Source: Trachythela sp. YZ-2020
Lineage: Eukaryota > Cnidaria > Anthozoa > Malacalcyonacea > Clavulariidae
Length of the DNA: 64,000 nt
NCBI GenBank assembly: GCA_016169945.1
Contig: JADLSH010000191.1
Coordinates: forward strand, 1,453,501 to 1,517,500
Direction of reading: 5' to 3'
Translations under genes and position numbers: made by a program
Notes under the pieces: generated by a model
Seen by the model: the letters and a program-made list of their open reading frames with translations, nothing else
What the model was told of the DNA's origin: nothing
Database searches by the model: none
Shown: piece by piece, positions 51,901-59,473 of the stretch
Numbering within the stretch: position 1 is the first letter of the stretch
Layout: the number at the start of each line of letters is the position of its first letter

Positions 51901-53973
51901 ATTAGTACACCAACAATTAAACGGCTGTACATGTCTCTTAATCATGATATTAACGAAAGTTCTCTAAAATTATGTTTACAGTGTGTTAATGCAAGAAGTA
52001 ATTGTCATACCATTGTAAACAAGCCAACTGAAAGACTCTTGATGTAATGCCAGTTGTGTTGTAAGCATTAAGATTTTCAAAAGTTTCAAACATCGTTGGA
52101 CAGAATCTGTGTTCTAAAATTCACACAAATTTATAATCATCACAATTGATATATCTACATCTTACAATTTTGAGAGTAGGCTACTTCAACAGAACTACAT
52201 TTAAATTTTCTTGACGCCCACTGTTAATACCTGAAGTTTTGGATCTGATTCTGACAGAAGTTCATAAGAACACATTGTGTCTTCGTACAGAACTTTGATC
52301 TAAAATAATGCAAAGATTTGCTTCTTGTAGGTGGCCAATTAATAATGAAAGAATGCAAATTTTTAAAGAGGCATGGATCATCTCAGATCAAGGTTGTCTC
52401 CAATTGGATCATCACCACCACCATCATCATCACCATCATCACCACCACCATCATCATCACCATCATCATCACTACTATCACAGTCACCATCATCATCACT
52501 ACCATCATCATCATCACCACCACAAGTACTTACGGCCACTACCAGCACAACCATCATCATCACCAACGTCACCATAACAATCACGAGCACCATCATCATT
52601 ACTACCATCATCATCATCACCACCACAAGTACTTACGGCCACTACCAGCACAACCATCATCATCACCAACATCACCATAACAATCACAAGCACCACCACC
52701 ATCATCATCACAAGTACCATAACCAGTATCACCAGTACCACCATCATGCACCACCATTATACACCACCACCAATATCATCACAACCATCATCACCATCAT
52801 CATTGCCACCATCATCTTTGAATGCTTTACAAGGATTTTTAAAATGAACGAATAGCAGCAATGCAGAAATAAAACTAGATTTATCAGGCTTACTGTGTCT
52901 ACAGCCTGAGCATCATCTAAGCCATTTCGAAAGAAAGTTTCTTGAAATGTCGAAAATTGTATTTCAGCCACAGACTCAATGCATGTGAAATCAGGTGAAA
53001 TCTCTTGCAAATAACGAGTAAAACACTGAAATTTTGCCAACCTAAATGCCTATAAAGAAATAAGGAATATAAATTTAGGAGGTTTTAAGAATAGTTAATA
53101 CATGGTTTTACAAAGCACTAACGTACATCAGATGGTGGTCAACAAACCTTTATTGAATATAAAAAGCTTCCAATTTGCATGAGCTTCTCCACAAAATACT
53201 CATGTTGAAGGCGAGGCTTGAACTCTTTAAAAAGCTTGGAGAAATCAAGTTTTCTAAAAATGTTAGGGAAAAGACATTGGATGAGTCTGCAGTTGATACA
53301 GGATGATATCTATTTGTCAACAGAGCTTCACTGTTTTTTACAAATTGGTACAAATGTATAATAATATATTAACCCATTAGCTGGCAATGCGCCTAGATGC
53401 GCCCTACTTTAGTATTTTACTCTATCTAATGCCAGACAATTTTACTCGTCAGTGGTACGTACTGCCAGTTAATGGGTTAGGTAAGGAAATAGCTACAGTT
53501 ATCCTATATATTGTATAAATACATAACATTGTCACATTGATTAATGTTACATTAACCTTTTTCCAATATCATCTCGAACTTGATAACCATCTCCACTTGA
53601 GTTACGTTTGGCAAACTTTAGCAAAATGTTTTCCACTTCTTGTTCAAACGCCAAAACTGATGGATTGACTTTGGACTGTTCTGTAAACAAGTTTTAAAGA
53701 ACATTTTAATATGAGAAAGAATAGTTTTGAAGATTTTCTTTTAATCGGAAAAGAATAACAAAAGAATGACAAAATAAACAAATACGACAGATTGACCATG
53801 ATTTGATAAATGTATAATACAAAATTAAATGTACAGTATAACAGTAAACAAAATGCAAACTAGCAAATAGTAAATACAAAGTTTCAATACAGACGAGATA
53901 ATTTCGGGATTTTTTGACTAAAATAAATGTTTTTACCTCTTTCGTCGGTTGTCAATAAGTTAATATTATTCAT
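27963..53973 (-). CDS. CFAP54: CFAP54, cilia- and flagella-associated protein 54 (53 exons, inner copy of the 5' end)
   Basis: CFAP54 is a very large scaffold of the ciliary central-pair apparatus. Exons: 53937-53973, 53557-53680, 53148-53330, 52894-53049, 52231-52299, 52011-52113, 51833-51891, 50904-51263, 50037-50334, 49511-49771, 49118-49200, 48884-49027, 48303-48467, 46755-47324, 46241-46423, 45957-46049, 44959-45144, 44427-44714, 44156-44311, 43915-44037, 43191-43503, 42771-42875, 42578-42704, 42163-42280, 41249-41449, 40541-40645, 40362-40456, 39813-39971, 39195-39273, 38302-38532, 37963-38177, 37497-37867, 37039-37218, 36809-36896, 36269-36454, 35957-36023, 34888-35088, 34474-34560, 34294-34392, 34097-34150, 33864-34015, 33517-33563, 33171-33241, 32950-33046, 32507-32672, 31831-32185, 31518-31682, 30886-31144, 30488-30596, 29536-30248, 28862-29128, 28450-28640, 27963-28088. 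With the extra 2 nt in exon 3 discounted this is 3,145 residues; human CFAP54 is about 3,096. Conserved landmarks: FARRA, SVPLL, WPR-x-TERLL, PPPPI with a fibronectin-like segment (about 871-1024), LIPGINLFS. As written, exon 3 is frameshifted. Confidence 0.93.
28172..28324. mobile_element. MITE-E, PIF/Harbinger-like, with TTA target duplication
   Basis: Ends AGGTACGTTCACAC / GTGTGAACGTACCT flanked by TTA on both sides (28169-28171, 28325-28327). Same element with the same TTA at 51456-51626 and 56246-56416. No ORF. Confidence 0.75.
28734..28802 (+). repeat. (CATAC)n pentanucleotide repeat
   Basis: About 13 units of CCATA/CATAC in CFAP54 intron 51. Confidence 0.95.
29175..29375. mobile_element. 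MITE-A copy in CFAP54 intron 50
   Basis: GTGCAGCAGATGGTGGTCAAC-type left arm and AATGAAAATAATTTACATAA interior. The right arm is decayed (CCAACATCTACTGCACG). Confidence 0.75.
29536..30248 (-). CDS. CFAP54: CFAP54 exon 50, largest exon
   Basis: A 713-nt exon, phase 2 to phase 1. It starts by completing Asp and reads LMRKCYEQLALFYLAKAQKV, then a charged Lys/Glu/Arg stretch likely to form a coiled coil (EELAKQQETKRTSN; KDNEARTKDKQD), then a folded C-terminal part (GLFISKATGEKIPLLVIHDL; RWPKLLKLHQMHEFL). Both neighbouring introns carry CCATA-type pentanucleotide repeats or MITEs. Confidence 0.88.
30290..30466 (+). repeat. (CATAC)n pentanucleotide repeat
   Basis: About 30 units, degenerate at the left, pure from about 30375, between CFAP54 exons 49 and 50. 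Confidence 0.95.
31230..31435. mobile_element. MITE-A copy in CFAP54 intron 47
   Basis: GGGGCAGCAGATGGTGGTCAA to TTGACCACCATCTGCTGCAC, then GATAGTGCTTAG; near full length. Confidence 0.85.
32233..32452. mobile_element. MITE-A copy in CFAP54 intron 45
   Basis: Left end GTGGTGTGTTTCAGTAAGC, worn left arm, intact right arm GGTTGACCACCATCTGCTGC followed by TAGTGCTTAGTGAAACCCAC. Confidence 0.8.
32728..32890. mobile_element. MITE-A copy in CFAP54 intron 44
   Basis: GGTGGGTTTCGTAAGCATTA left end, GCAGCAGATGGTGGTCAAC arm, inverse arm GTGACCACCATCTGCTGC at 32864. Confidence 0.85.
33337..33411 (+). repeat. three tandem 24-bp units
   Basis: ACGACTTGCCTACACTGGAA plus GCC[TC], three times, in CFAP54 intron 42. 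Confidence 0.9.
33590..33835 (+). repeat. degenerate TTAATCA-rich tract
   Basis: Recurrent AATTAATCAATAACTAATTA units of about 30 bp, AT-rich, in CFAP54 intron 41. Confidence 0.8.
34805..34865. repeat. short hairpin with CCTCGTAC...GTACGAG ends
   Basis: CCTCGTACTCAGGGTCTTAT pairs with ATAAGACCCTGGGTACGAG. A miniature relative of the element at 47795-48078. Confidence 0.7.
35185..35430. mobile_element. pair of foldback hairpins in CFAP54 intron 36
   Basis: Stem 1: GCTACTCGCTATCTA / TAGATAGCGAGTAGC (35191-35229). Stem 2: TTAGATTATTCGCTCTCGAT with ATTTCTATGAGATGATAGTT / AACTATCACCTCATAGAAAT (35330-35430). Confidence 0.7.
35440..35670 (+). mobile_element. SINE-1 copy
   Basis: Head GTGACACAATGATTAGTGCT...GTGAGTGAGGCGAGATTCC, body AGTTGTCTGATTATAATTTC and CACCACAGGTTTTC. 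A stray tail piece GATAGAGCTATCCAGT sits at 35890. Confidence 0.8.
36525..36790 (-). mobile_element. SINE-1 copy with duplicated tail
   Basis: Inverted tail appears twice (36535-36600 and 36620-36680), followed by the body (GGAGTACTCGGAGAAAACCT; CACATGTGACTGAG). In CFAP54 intron 34. Confidence 0.8.
36985..37030. mobile_element. MITE-A end fragment
   Basis: AAAGTTGACTACAATATCTGCTGCCCCATAACG, only one arm left, adjacent to the exon 33 donor of CFAP54. Confidence 0.5.
38700..38835. mobile_element. MITE-A copy, shortened
   Basis: CAATAAGCACTATCGTGCAA, diverged arm AGGTGGTGATCAAC, interior TTATCAGAGTGAGAAAA, inverse GTTGACCACGATCC. Confidence 0.6.
38894..39161. mobile_element. TIR element with GGGATTTTT-rich interior
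   Basis: Ends CGAGGGGTGTATCACTCC / GGAGTGATACACCCCTCG. The inside is a degenerate array of GGGATTTTTTCGAGATTTTT-like units. One related end occurs at about 3806. Confidence 0.8.
40035..40360 (-). mobile_element. SINE-1 copy with duplicated tail
   Basis: Two inverted tails (40038-40140; 40145-40240) then body GTACTCTGAGAAAACCTGTG and CAAATGTGACTGAGGTGAAA. It abuts the CFAP54 exon 27 donor. Confidence 0.8.
41490..42150 (-). repeat. tandem array of the SINE-1 tail, six to seven units
   Basis: Unit of about 110-120 bp: TATACTGGATAGCTCTATC, AGTTTTAAACTGTTCTCCC, AGAGGTCCAGTAAG, CCAGTGTTACTACAGGAGGA, then AAACCTAAACTAAACTAACT into the next unit. No tRNA head. It fills CFAP54 intron 24. Confidence 0.88.
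42985..43180 (+). mobile_element. SINE-1 copy, headless
   Basis: GGGGTCAATATGGATCCCTG through CCTCAGTCGCATGTGAGAAA and CTCCGGTTTCTCACGTAGTA to AGTTTAGAACAGGTAGAGC, ending next to the CFAP54 exon 21 donor. Confidence 0.8.
43560..43800 (+). repeat. SINE-1 tails in tandem (three partial units)
   Basis: GTTTCTTTCTGTAGTAACAC...GTTAGTTTAGTTTAG appears complete once, then shortened, then as a third start. Same tail-only amplification as 41490-42150, opposite strand. Confidence 0.75.
44959..46423 (-). CDS. CFAP54: CFAP54 exons 15-17: fibronectin-like segment
   Basis: Exon 15 (46241-46423) has PPPPILVFRSSSRITLKPAPF, exon 16 (45957-46049) VYWYRLFG, and exon 17 (44959-45144) LGEGEKYVFAVAAYDKNGDL then MAWAYLTQ. 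Together they look like a fibronectin type III-like sandwich followed by the conserved proline-rich strand seen in CFAP54. All are in consecutive phase. MITE and SINE copies fill the two introns. Confidence 0.85.
45190..45252 (+). repeat. tandem 14-bp repeat
   Basis: GGCATAGAGCAGAG four times in CFAP54 intron 16, after a G9 run. Confidence 0.9.
45520..45725 (+). mobile_element. SINE-1 fragment
   Basis: TTGACCAGGGTTGAATTCTG (B-box region), GTGTTCTCTGAGTACTCAG, GTAACACTGGACCAATAAGG, AGGGAGAGCAGTTTAGC. Confidence 0.7.
45760..45910. mobile_element. MITE-C copy
   Basis: TTCGCTCGCGTGTATGA, AGGAGCCTTGTTTAAAAGCT, GCCGTACACACGAAC; same order as 12100-12265. Confidence 0.65.
46515..46690. mobile_element. 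MITE-B copy
   Basis: GCCGTGGTTTGTCTCTGAAC with TCGAGCGAAAGGTCTTCGTC, closing with TTTTCAGGTAGTTTAGGCAC. Confidence 0.65.
46755..47324 (-). CDS. CFAP54: CFAP54 exon 14
   Basis: 190 codons, phase 0 to phase 0. Helical segments (FPNTFLDLLYMAFNILESS; FKIIHLELLWNLTRVLAKL) alternate with Ser/Lys-rich low-complexity linkers. It ends HIQDIPSETAQQNLQ before GTAAGA. It joins the PPPPILVFR-containing exon 15, which opens the fibronectin-like segment. Confidence 0.9.
47795..48078. mobile_element. TIR element with 80-bp arms
   Basis: ACCTCGTTCCCAGGCTCTTC ... inverse GAGCCTGGGAACGAGGT. Complementarity runs inward through GACCCTGGTAGGAGCTGGTC and GATCTGCTAAAATCTAGCAG on both sides. In CFAP54 intron 13. 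Confidence 0.9.
48180..48300. mobile_element. MITE-A 3' half
   Basis: CATTATTTTCTCATTCTGAC, AGGTTAACCACCGTATGCTGC, GATAGTGCTTAGCGAAACC, directly before the exon 13 donor of CFAP54. Confidence 0.65.
48530..48765 (-). mobile_element. SINE-1 copy
   Basis: Inverted tail, truncated body, and head (CAGAGGTGAAAGGCAAGTGC, ACTAACCACTGTGTTACCA). Confidence 0.8.
49310..49495. mobile_element. MITE-A copy overlapping the CFAP54 exon 10 flank
   Basis: Left arm worn (GATGGTCAACAGGGAGTTATC), right arm GTTGACCACCATCTGCTGGC then TAACGCTTATTGAAACCCAC, ending about 20 nt from the exon 10 donor. Confidence 0.75.
49830..50010. mobile_element. MITE-B copy
   Basis: GTGCTTGAACTACCTGAAAA...CCTTCGTCAGGAAG and inverse GAACGGCTTTCTCTTGAAAC...TTCAGGTACTTCAGACACCA. 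Confidence 0.65.
50594..50742. mobile_element. foldback hairpin at the duplication boundary
   Basis: TTCCGTGCAGGATTGTGTGA...GACTTTCTGAAAGC pairs with GCTTTCAGAAAGTC...TCACGCAATCCTGCACGGAA. The loop holds TAAAAATACTCGCC, where homology to the outer unit begins. Confidence 0.88.
50904..51263 (-). CDS. CFAP54: CFAP54 exon 8 (inner copy)
   Basis: A 120-codon exon in phase 0 on both sides, beginning VLEYMLWACMCLEGSVPLL and including HAEAFARRAMKKI and FESRKRPK, among the best-conserved parts of CFAP54 near its N-terminus. Translation of the duplicate at 55693-56052 is identical, although the surrounding introns differ by substitutions and indels. Confidence 0.93.
51310..51800. mobile_element. MITE-B arms with a nested MITE-E (51456-51626)
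   Basis: Outer GTCGTGGTTTGTGTCTGAAC and CTTTTTCAGGTAGTTCAGAC; inner Harbinger-like MITE-E flanked by TTA. The arrangement is duplicated at 56100-56590. Confidence 0.7.
52410..52812 (+). repeat. ATC/CAT trinucleotide tract with a higher-order unit
   Basis: Impure (CAT/CAC)n. A block of about 115 bp including CACAAGTACTTACGGCCACT is repeated twice. In CFAP54 intron 4; its duplicate is at 57210-57610, slightly shorter. The His-rich and Asp-rich open frames across it are artefacts. Confidence 0.93.
53148..53330 (-). pseudogene. CFAP54: CFAP54 exon 3, inner copy: frameshifted by a 2-nt insertion
   Basis: Compared with the duplicate exon at 57944-58124 (181 nt, open), this copy has two extra bases (tg at about 53282-53283). 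The frame changes after ...PVSTAD and hits a stop at 53150-53152, so a product started at 53973 would end after about 113 residues. The flanking splice sites are intact. It could be a true lesion, a polymorphism or a base-calling error. Confidence 0.85.
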
Positions 53974-54085
53974 CGTGCATGTTACAAGAGAGAACAAAGT
54001 GGAAATTAGTCTTGTTTAGTCGTTATTTAAAAAACTAAATTTTAAACACTCATTTTTCGCCGCCATGTTGGCTTATTTTCGCCAT

Positions 54086-54099
54086 GGTATCTAAGCAAC
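54086..54099 (-). promoter_or_regulatory. candidate RFX X-box upstream of CFAP54 (inner copy)
   Basis: The minus strand reads GTTGCTTAGATACC, which fits RYYNYY-2nt-RRNRAC except at one position. It lies about 113 nt upstream of the ATG at 53971-53973, the usual distance for RFX sites of ciliary genes. The same 14 nt occur at 58885-58898 before the outer copy. Confidence 0.35.
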
Positions 54100-54205
54100 A
54101 AACGCCTGCACAGCAAGCCCAAGTAAAAGCTTTCAACCGAAATAGGCGTTAGGGATTATTAGGGTTGGGTTAGGGGTTTATAGGGTTAGTTGCTCATATA
54201 TCGGT

Positions 54206-54679
54206 AGTGCTGGGCGATACCAGGATTTTTATTTCGATACCGATACGGAGTACTTGAAAATTGGTATCGGCCGATACGTATTTCGATACCAAAAATGGTA
54301 AAAAGATTCCGTTTTCGATACCGGAAGTGAGTACTATTAACGCTGGTATCGGTCGCTTCCGATACTTTGCACATTGTGAAATGTCATCTCCAACAAACAT
54401 ATTTTCCCATGCAGCCATCATATTTAATGCTGAAACTTCAACGTTGCTAACTCTAAAGCGTAAATAATAAGGAATTTCAACAAGATAAAGCTGTTTCTTA
54501 TTGTTTTTGGGCTAGTTGTTTGCAGCAAGGTAATTTTTAGTGTTGTAAACTGAAACAGGTACAAGTATCGAACGATTTCAAGCGATACCAGGTCACAGTA
54601 ATCGATACCGATACCGCTGTGCGTAGTATCGCTGAATTCGCTGGTATCGAATACCGAGTACTCCGTATCGCCCAGCACT
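54206..54679. mobile_element. palindromic GGTATCG-rich element (inner copy)
   Basis: Ends AGTGCTGGGCGATAC / GTATCGCCCAGCACT. Both arms are rich in inverted CGATACC/GGTATCG. No transposase. AGTGCTGGGC ends resemble hAT-type MITEs. Confidence 0.75.
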
Positions 54680-54837
54680 TTGATTGCGTATGCCGAAAAG
54701 TGGGCTCTTTCTCGATTATTAGGGTTAGGTTAGGGGTAAGGGTTAGTTGCTCATATATCGGGAAGCGCCGAAAAGTGCGCTTGTCAAATCACTATAATAA
54801 ATTACTTTTCAAGTGTTATAGTACAACTTCTAGGTGG

Positions 54838-55150
54838 GGCTTCGGTGGCGCAATCGTCAGAGCACGCGCCTTTCACCTCTGATATCGTGGGTTCAAGTCC
54901 CGTTGGGGACGACTTATGATAGCCATGTGAAAAGAGTTAGTCAACGCTCTGCCGAAAGTCGTGGGTTTTCTCCGGGTACTCCGGTTTCCTCCCACAGGGA
55001 ATGTTGACAGGGTGGGTTGGGTTTAATCCCTAACTGGCCCTTCCATCGTAGCTGTGCTCCGTGATGGCGAGCAAAAGGTGGCTGCCATATGCGCCCTAGA
55101 AAGCCTTCGACTCGGTCACGTTGAGCTGTGTCCTTCGCAATTCAGCTTAG
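54838..55150 (+). mobile_element. tRNA-derived SINE-2
   Basis: Head with A box (GTGGCGCAATCGTCAGAGC) and B box (GGGTTCAAGTCCC), then GTTTTCTCCGGGTACTCC and TTTCCTCCCACAGGGAATG. The outer unit keeps only a broken version at 59637-59770. Confidence 0.8.
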
Positions 55151-55266
55151 CTCTCGTGATAGTTATTACTTGGAAAGTAATACTCAAAGGCAGAATATGT
55201 TGAAAAATGCTCAATACTGAAGTGAAAAGTTTTACAATCAAACTTACTTGCGGGATACATCGAGTC

Positions 55267-55383
55267 CTAGTACGCAAGCGATCTCGTCTCCTCCACAGGG
55301 GGTAGTTTAAATGCCTGACTCTCTTGGATTGGTTGGAATGTCATCACTGATGAATCAAGATTATGTGGGTGTCCTACAAAACT
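55267..55383 (-). pseudogene. detached copy of the terminal exon of the serine-rich gene
   Basis: Near-identical to 61846-61962, same acceptor, open frame and TAG, with changes only at QD-I to QE-S and the final Phe to Tyr. No copies of the two upstream exons lie beside it, so it cannot make the protein alone. It marks the far end of the inner duplication unit. Confidence 0.8.
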
Positions 55384-55692
55384 CTGAGACAATTTAAACA
55401 AAGATTAGCACACGCAAAGTATTAGCACACATGAAAGCTAAAAATACTCGCCTATCGGCTCGTATTTGTTTTACGCTTTCAGAAAGTCTCGCAACATCTC
55501 GCGTGTTAGGATCACGCAATCCTGCACGGAAACCCATTCGGTAATCCTTTATTCGTTGTTGGTTCAGTATCACTGTAGATGGAAATGGGAGCAAACGTGT
55601 GGTGTTAGTCTTCTCACATGCAACTGGAGGAACATTTTAATCAGACAACAGCATACTGCAGGAATGCTCATGCACAACACAAATATACCTAC

Positions 55693-58600
55693 ATGCAAAG
55701 CTTCTCTGAGAGGTGCTCGTAATTTAGGCCGCAACAGTCCTTTAGGTCTTTTACGACTTTCGAACGCAACACGTTGAAAAATAAGCACATTAATCTTAAC
55801 TTTCGCAGCCTGAAATATTGCCTTGGTTTCGGGCGTTGATACGGAGGTACTCATTTCTTCAATGTCTGCAAGTTCTGTGATTTTCTTCATAGCTCGGCGA
55901 GCAAATGCTTCTGCATGTTGGGGTTCCTTGCAGTCGAGATAACAGAGAGATACTGCAGCATATAGTGTGCTGCGCCAAGGTATGTATTTTAATGTGAGTA
56001 ATGGTACTGAACCTTCGAGACACATGCATGCCCACAGCATGTATTCTAGAACCTAAAAAGAGCGTGAGATATCATGAGAATCTTTTCTCAAATGTGATGG
56101 TCCAGTGTAAGTGTTCTACAATAAGCTGTGGTGGTTTGTGTCTAAACTACCTGAAAAAGATATCTCAAACGTGATGGTCTAGCTAGGTAGCATTCTACAA
56201 TACGCTGCCGTAGTTGGTGTCGGCTGTGTGCAGCGAAAGCCCTTAAGGTACGTTCACACACAGCGATTTGTCGGGCCGATTTTAGGTTTTGCTGAATGTT
56301 AATGACGAATATTTTCAGTTGATGATGTCGCCAGATCACGTTTACCACGTATTTTTCAAACATCATTAACGTGCATCTGAAATAGTTCCGACAAATCGCT
56401 GTGTGTGAACGTACCTTTAGTCAGAAAAAACATTAGTAGAATGCAACAGCTAGATAACACGTTTTTCCTTAAAAGCATATTATTACTTGTTTCTTCCGTG
56501 CCACGTTACTAATCTCCTGATGAAGCGCATTCGCTCGGAACTTCGTGGAGTTTAAATTAATCTTTTTCAGGTAGTTCAGACCAACACCAATACAGCTTAT
56601 CATATTAGAAATAATGTTAGTCAAACTTTACCATATTGCTTCGTCCAGTGACCATCAGTTGTCGAGAGATCGTGTAAATGTGAATGGTACCTGAGTCAAA
56701 TTAGTATACACCAACAATTAAACGGCTGTACATGACTCTTAATCACGAGTTTAACAAAAGTTCTCTGACTAAAATTATGTTTACAGTGTGTTAATGCAAG
56801 AAGTAATTGTCATACCATTGTAAACAAGCCAACTGAAAGACTCTTGATGTAATGCCAGTTGTGTTGTAAGCATTAAGATTTTCAAAAGTTTCAAACATCG
56901 TTGGACAGAATCTGTGTTCTAAAATTCATTTATAATCATCATGGTCACAACTCACAATTGATATATCTACATCTTGAGAGTACTACTTCAACAGAACTAC
57001 ATTTCAATTTTCTTGAGGCCCACTGTTAATACCTGAAGTTTTGGATCTGATTCTGACAGAAGTTCATAAGAACACATTGTGTCTTCGTACAGAACTTTGA
57101 TCTAAAATAATGCAAAGATTTGCTTCTTGTAGGTGGCCAATTAATAATGAAAGAATGCAAATTTTTAAAGAGGCATGGATCATCTCAGATCAAGGTTGTC
57201 TCCAATTGGATCATCACCACCACCATCATCATCACCATCATCACCACCACCATCATCATCACCATCATCATCACTACTATCACAGTCACCATCATCATCA
57301 CTACCATCATCATCATCACCACCACAAGTACTTACGGCCACTACCAGCACAACCATCATCATCACCAACGTCACCATAACAATCACGAGCACCATCATCA
57401 TAACTACCATCATCATCATCACCACCACAAGTACTTACGGCCACTACCAGCACAACCATCATCATCACCAACATCACCATAACAATCACAAGCACCACCA
57501 CCATCACCAGTACCATAACCAGTATCACCAGTACCACCATCATGCACCACCATCATACACCACCACCAATATCATCACAACCATCATCACCATCATCATT
57601 GCCACCATCATCTTTGAATGCTTTACAAGGATTTTTAAAATGAACGAATAGCAGCAATGCAGAAATAAAACTAGATTTATCAGGCTTACTGTGTCTACAG
57701 CCTGAGCATCATCTAAGCCATTTCGAAAGAAAGTTTCTTGAAATGTCGAAAATTGTATTTCAGCCACAGACTCAATGCATGTGAAATCAGGTGAAATCTC
57801 TTGCAAATAACGAGTAAAACACTGAAATTTTGCCAACCTAAATGCCTATAAAGAAATAAGGAATATAAATTTAGGAGGTTTTAAGAATAGTTAATACATG
57901 GTTTTACAAAGCACTAACGTACATCAGATGGTGGTCAACAAACCTTTATTGAATATAAAAAGCTTCCAATTTGCATGAGCTTCTCCACAAAATACTCATG
58001 TTGAAGGCGAGGCTTGAACTCTTTAAAAAGCTTGGAGAAATCAAGTTTTCTAAAAATGTTAGGGAAAAGACATTGGAAGTCTGCAGTTGATACAGGATGA
58101 TATCTATTTGTCAACAGAGCTTCACTGTTTTTTACAAATCGGCACAAGTGTATAATAATATATTAACCCATTAGCTGGCAATGCGCCTAGATGCGCCCTA
58201 CTTTAGTATTTTACTCTATCTAATGCCAGACAATTTTACTCGTCAGTGGTAGGTACTGCCAGTTAATGGGTTAGGTAAGGAAATAGCTACAGTTATCCTA
58301 TATATTGTATAAATACATAACATTGTCACATTGATTAATGTTACATTAACCTTTTTCCAATATCATCTCGAACTTGATAACCATCTCCACTTGAGTTACG
58401 TTTGGCAAACTTTAGCAAAATGTTTTCCACTTCTTGTTCAAACGCCAAAACTGATGGATTGACTTTGGACTGTTCTGTAAACAAGTTTTAAAGAACATTT
58501 TAATATGAGAAAGAATAGTTTTGAAGATTTTCTTTTAATCGGAAAAGAATAACAAAAGAATGACAAAATGAACAAATACGACAGATTGACCATGATTTGA

Positions 58601-58763
58601 CAAATGTATAATATAAAATTAAATGTACAGTATAACAGTATAAAACAAAATGCAAATTAGCAAATACAAAGTTTCAATACAGACGAGATAATTTCGGGAT
58701 CTTTTGACTAAAATAAATGTTTTTACCTCTTTCGTCGGTTGTCAATAAGTTAATATTATTCAT
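55693..58763 (-). CDS. CFAP54: duplicate of CFAP54 exons 1-8 (outer copy, intact)
   Basis: Second copy of the first eight exons: 58727-58763 (ATG at 58761-58763), 58351-58474, 57944-58124, 57690-57845, 57033-57101, 56816-56918, 56632-56690, 55693-56052. Exon lengths equal the inner copy except exon 3, which is 181 nt and open here. All splice sites are kept. No exon 9 follows: the duplication ends in intron 8 at 55433. On its own it encodes about 363 residues of the CFAP54 N-terminus. A transcript started here could in principle splice exon 8 to exon 9 (50037-50334), which is in phase. Confidence 0.88.
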
Positions 58764-58884
58764 CGTGCATATTATGTTTCGTTCAAAAGAGAACAAAGTG
58801 GAAATTAGTCTTGTTTAGTCGTTATTTAAAAAACTAAATTTTAAACACTCATTTTTCGCCGCCATGTTGGCTTATTTTCGCCAT

Positions 58885-58898
58885 GGTATCTAAGCAAC
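58885..58898 (-). promoter_or_regulatory. candidate RFX X-box upstream of CFAP54 (outer copy)
   Basis: Identical to the site at 54086-54099, about 122 nt upstream of the ATG at 58761-58763. The sequence between it and the ATG differs from the inner copy by a small indel. Confidence 0.35.
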
Positions 58899-59065
58899 AA
58901 ACGCCTGCACAGCAAGCCCAAGTAAAAGCTTTAAAGTGATTTTGTATGCCAAAAAGTGGACTCTTTTTTGCTCTTAGCTTTCTCGAATATGAGCAACCGA
59001 AATAGGCGTTAGGGATTATTAGGGTTAGGTTAGGGGTTTATAGGGTTAGTTGCTCATATATCGGT

Positions 59066-59473
59066 AGCGCTGGGCGATACCAGGATTTTTATTTCGATAC
59101 CGATACCGAGTACTTTAAAAATTGGTATCGGCCAATACCTATTTATTTCGATACCAAAAATGGTAAAAAGTTCCGTTTTCGATACCGGAAGTGAGTACTA
59201 TTAACGCTGGTATCGGTCGCTTCCGATACTTTTCACATTGTGAAAAAATCGTCTCCAACTTCAACGTTTAACTCTAAAGCGTAAATAATAAGGAATTTCA
59301 ACAAGATAAAGCTGTTTCTTATTGTTTTTGGGCTAGTTGTTTGCAGCAAGGTAATTTTTAGTGTTGTAAACTGAAACAGGTACAAGTATCGAACGATTTC
59401 AAACGATACCAGGTTTTACCAGGTCAGGTAGTCGATACCGATACCGCTGTGTGTAGTATGATTGCCCAGCACT
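59066..59473. mobile_element. palindromic element, outer copy with internal losses
   Basis: Same element at the matching place, about 65 bp shorter, with an eroded right end (TTGCCCAGCACT). Confidence 0.72.

Larger units (their letters stand above)
50645..55422. repeat. direct duplication, inner unit (4.8 kb)
   Basis: Matches 55433-62001 in the same orientation: CFAP54 exons 1-8, their introns (including the ATC repeat), the promoter flank, a palindromic element and the last exon of the upstream gene. Offset is 4,788 at the proximal end and about 6,580 at the distal end, because the outer unit carries about 2 kb more intergenic DNA. Differences are scattered substitutions and small indels. 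Confidence 0.93.

Noticed and set aside
52308..52855. Histidine-rich and Thr/Ile-rich plus-strand frames, Asp-rich minus frames (also at 57110-57651)
   Set aside because: Products of the ATC/CAT trinucleotide tract in CFAP54 intron 4; the frames disappear outside the repeat.
54845..54912. Functional tRNA gene
   Set aside because: A and B boxes are present but there is no acceptor-stem pairing and a SINE body follows.
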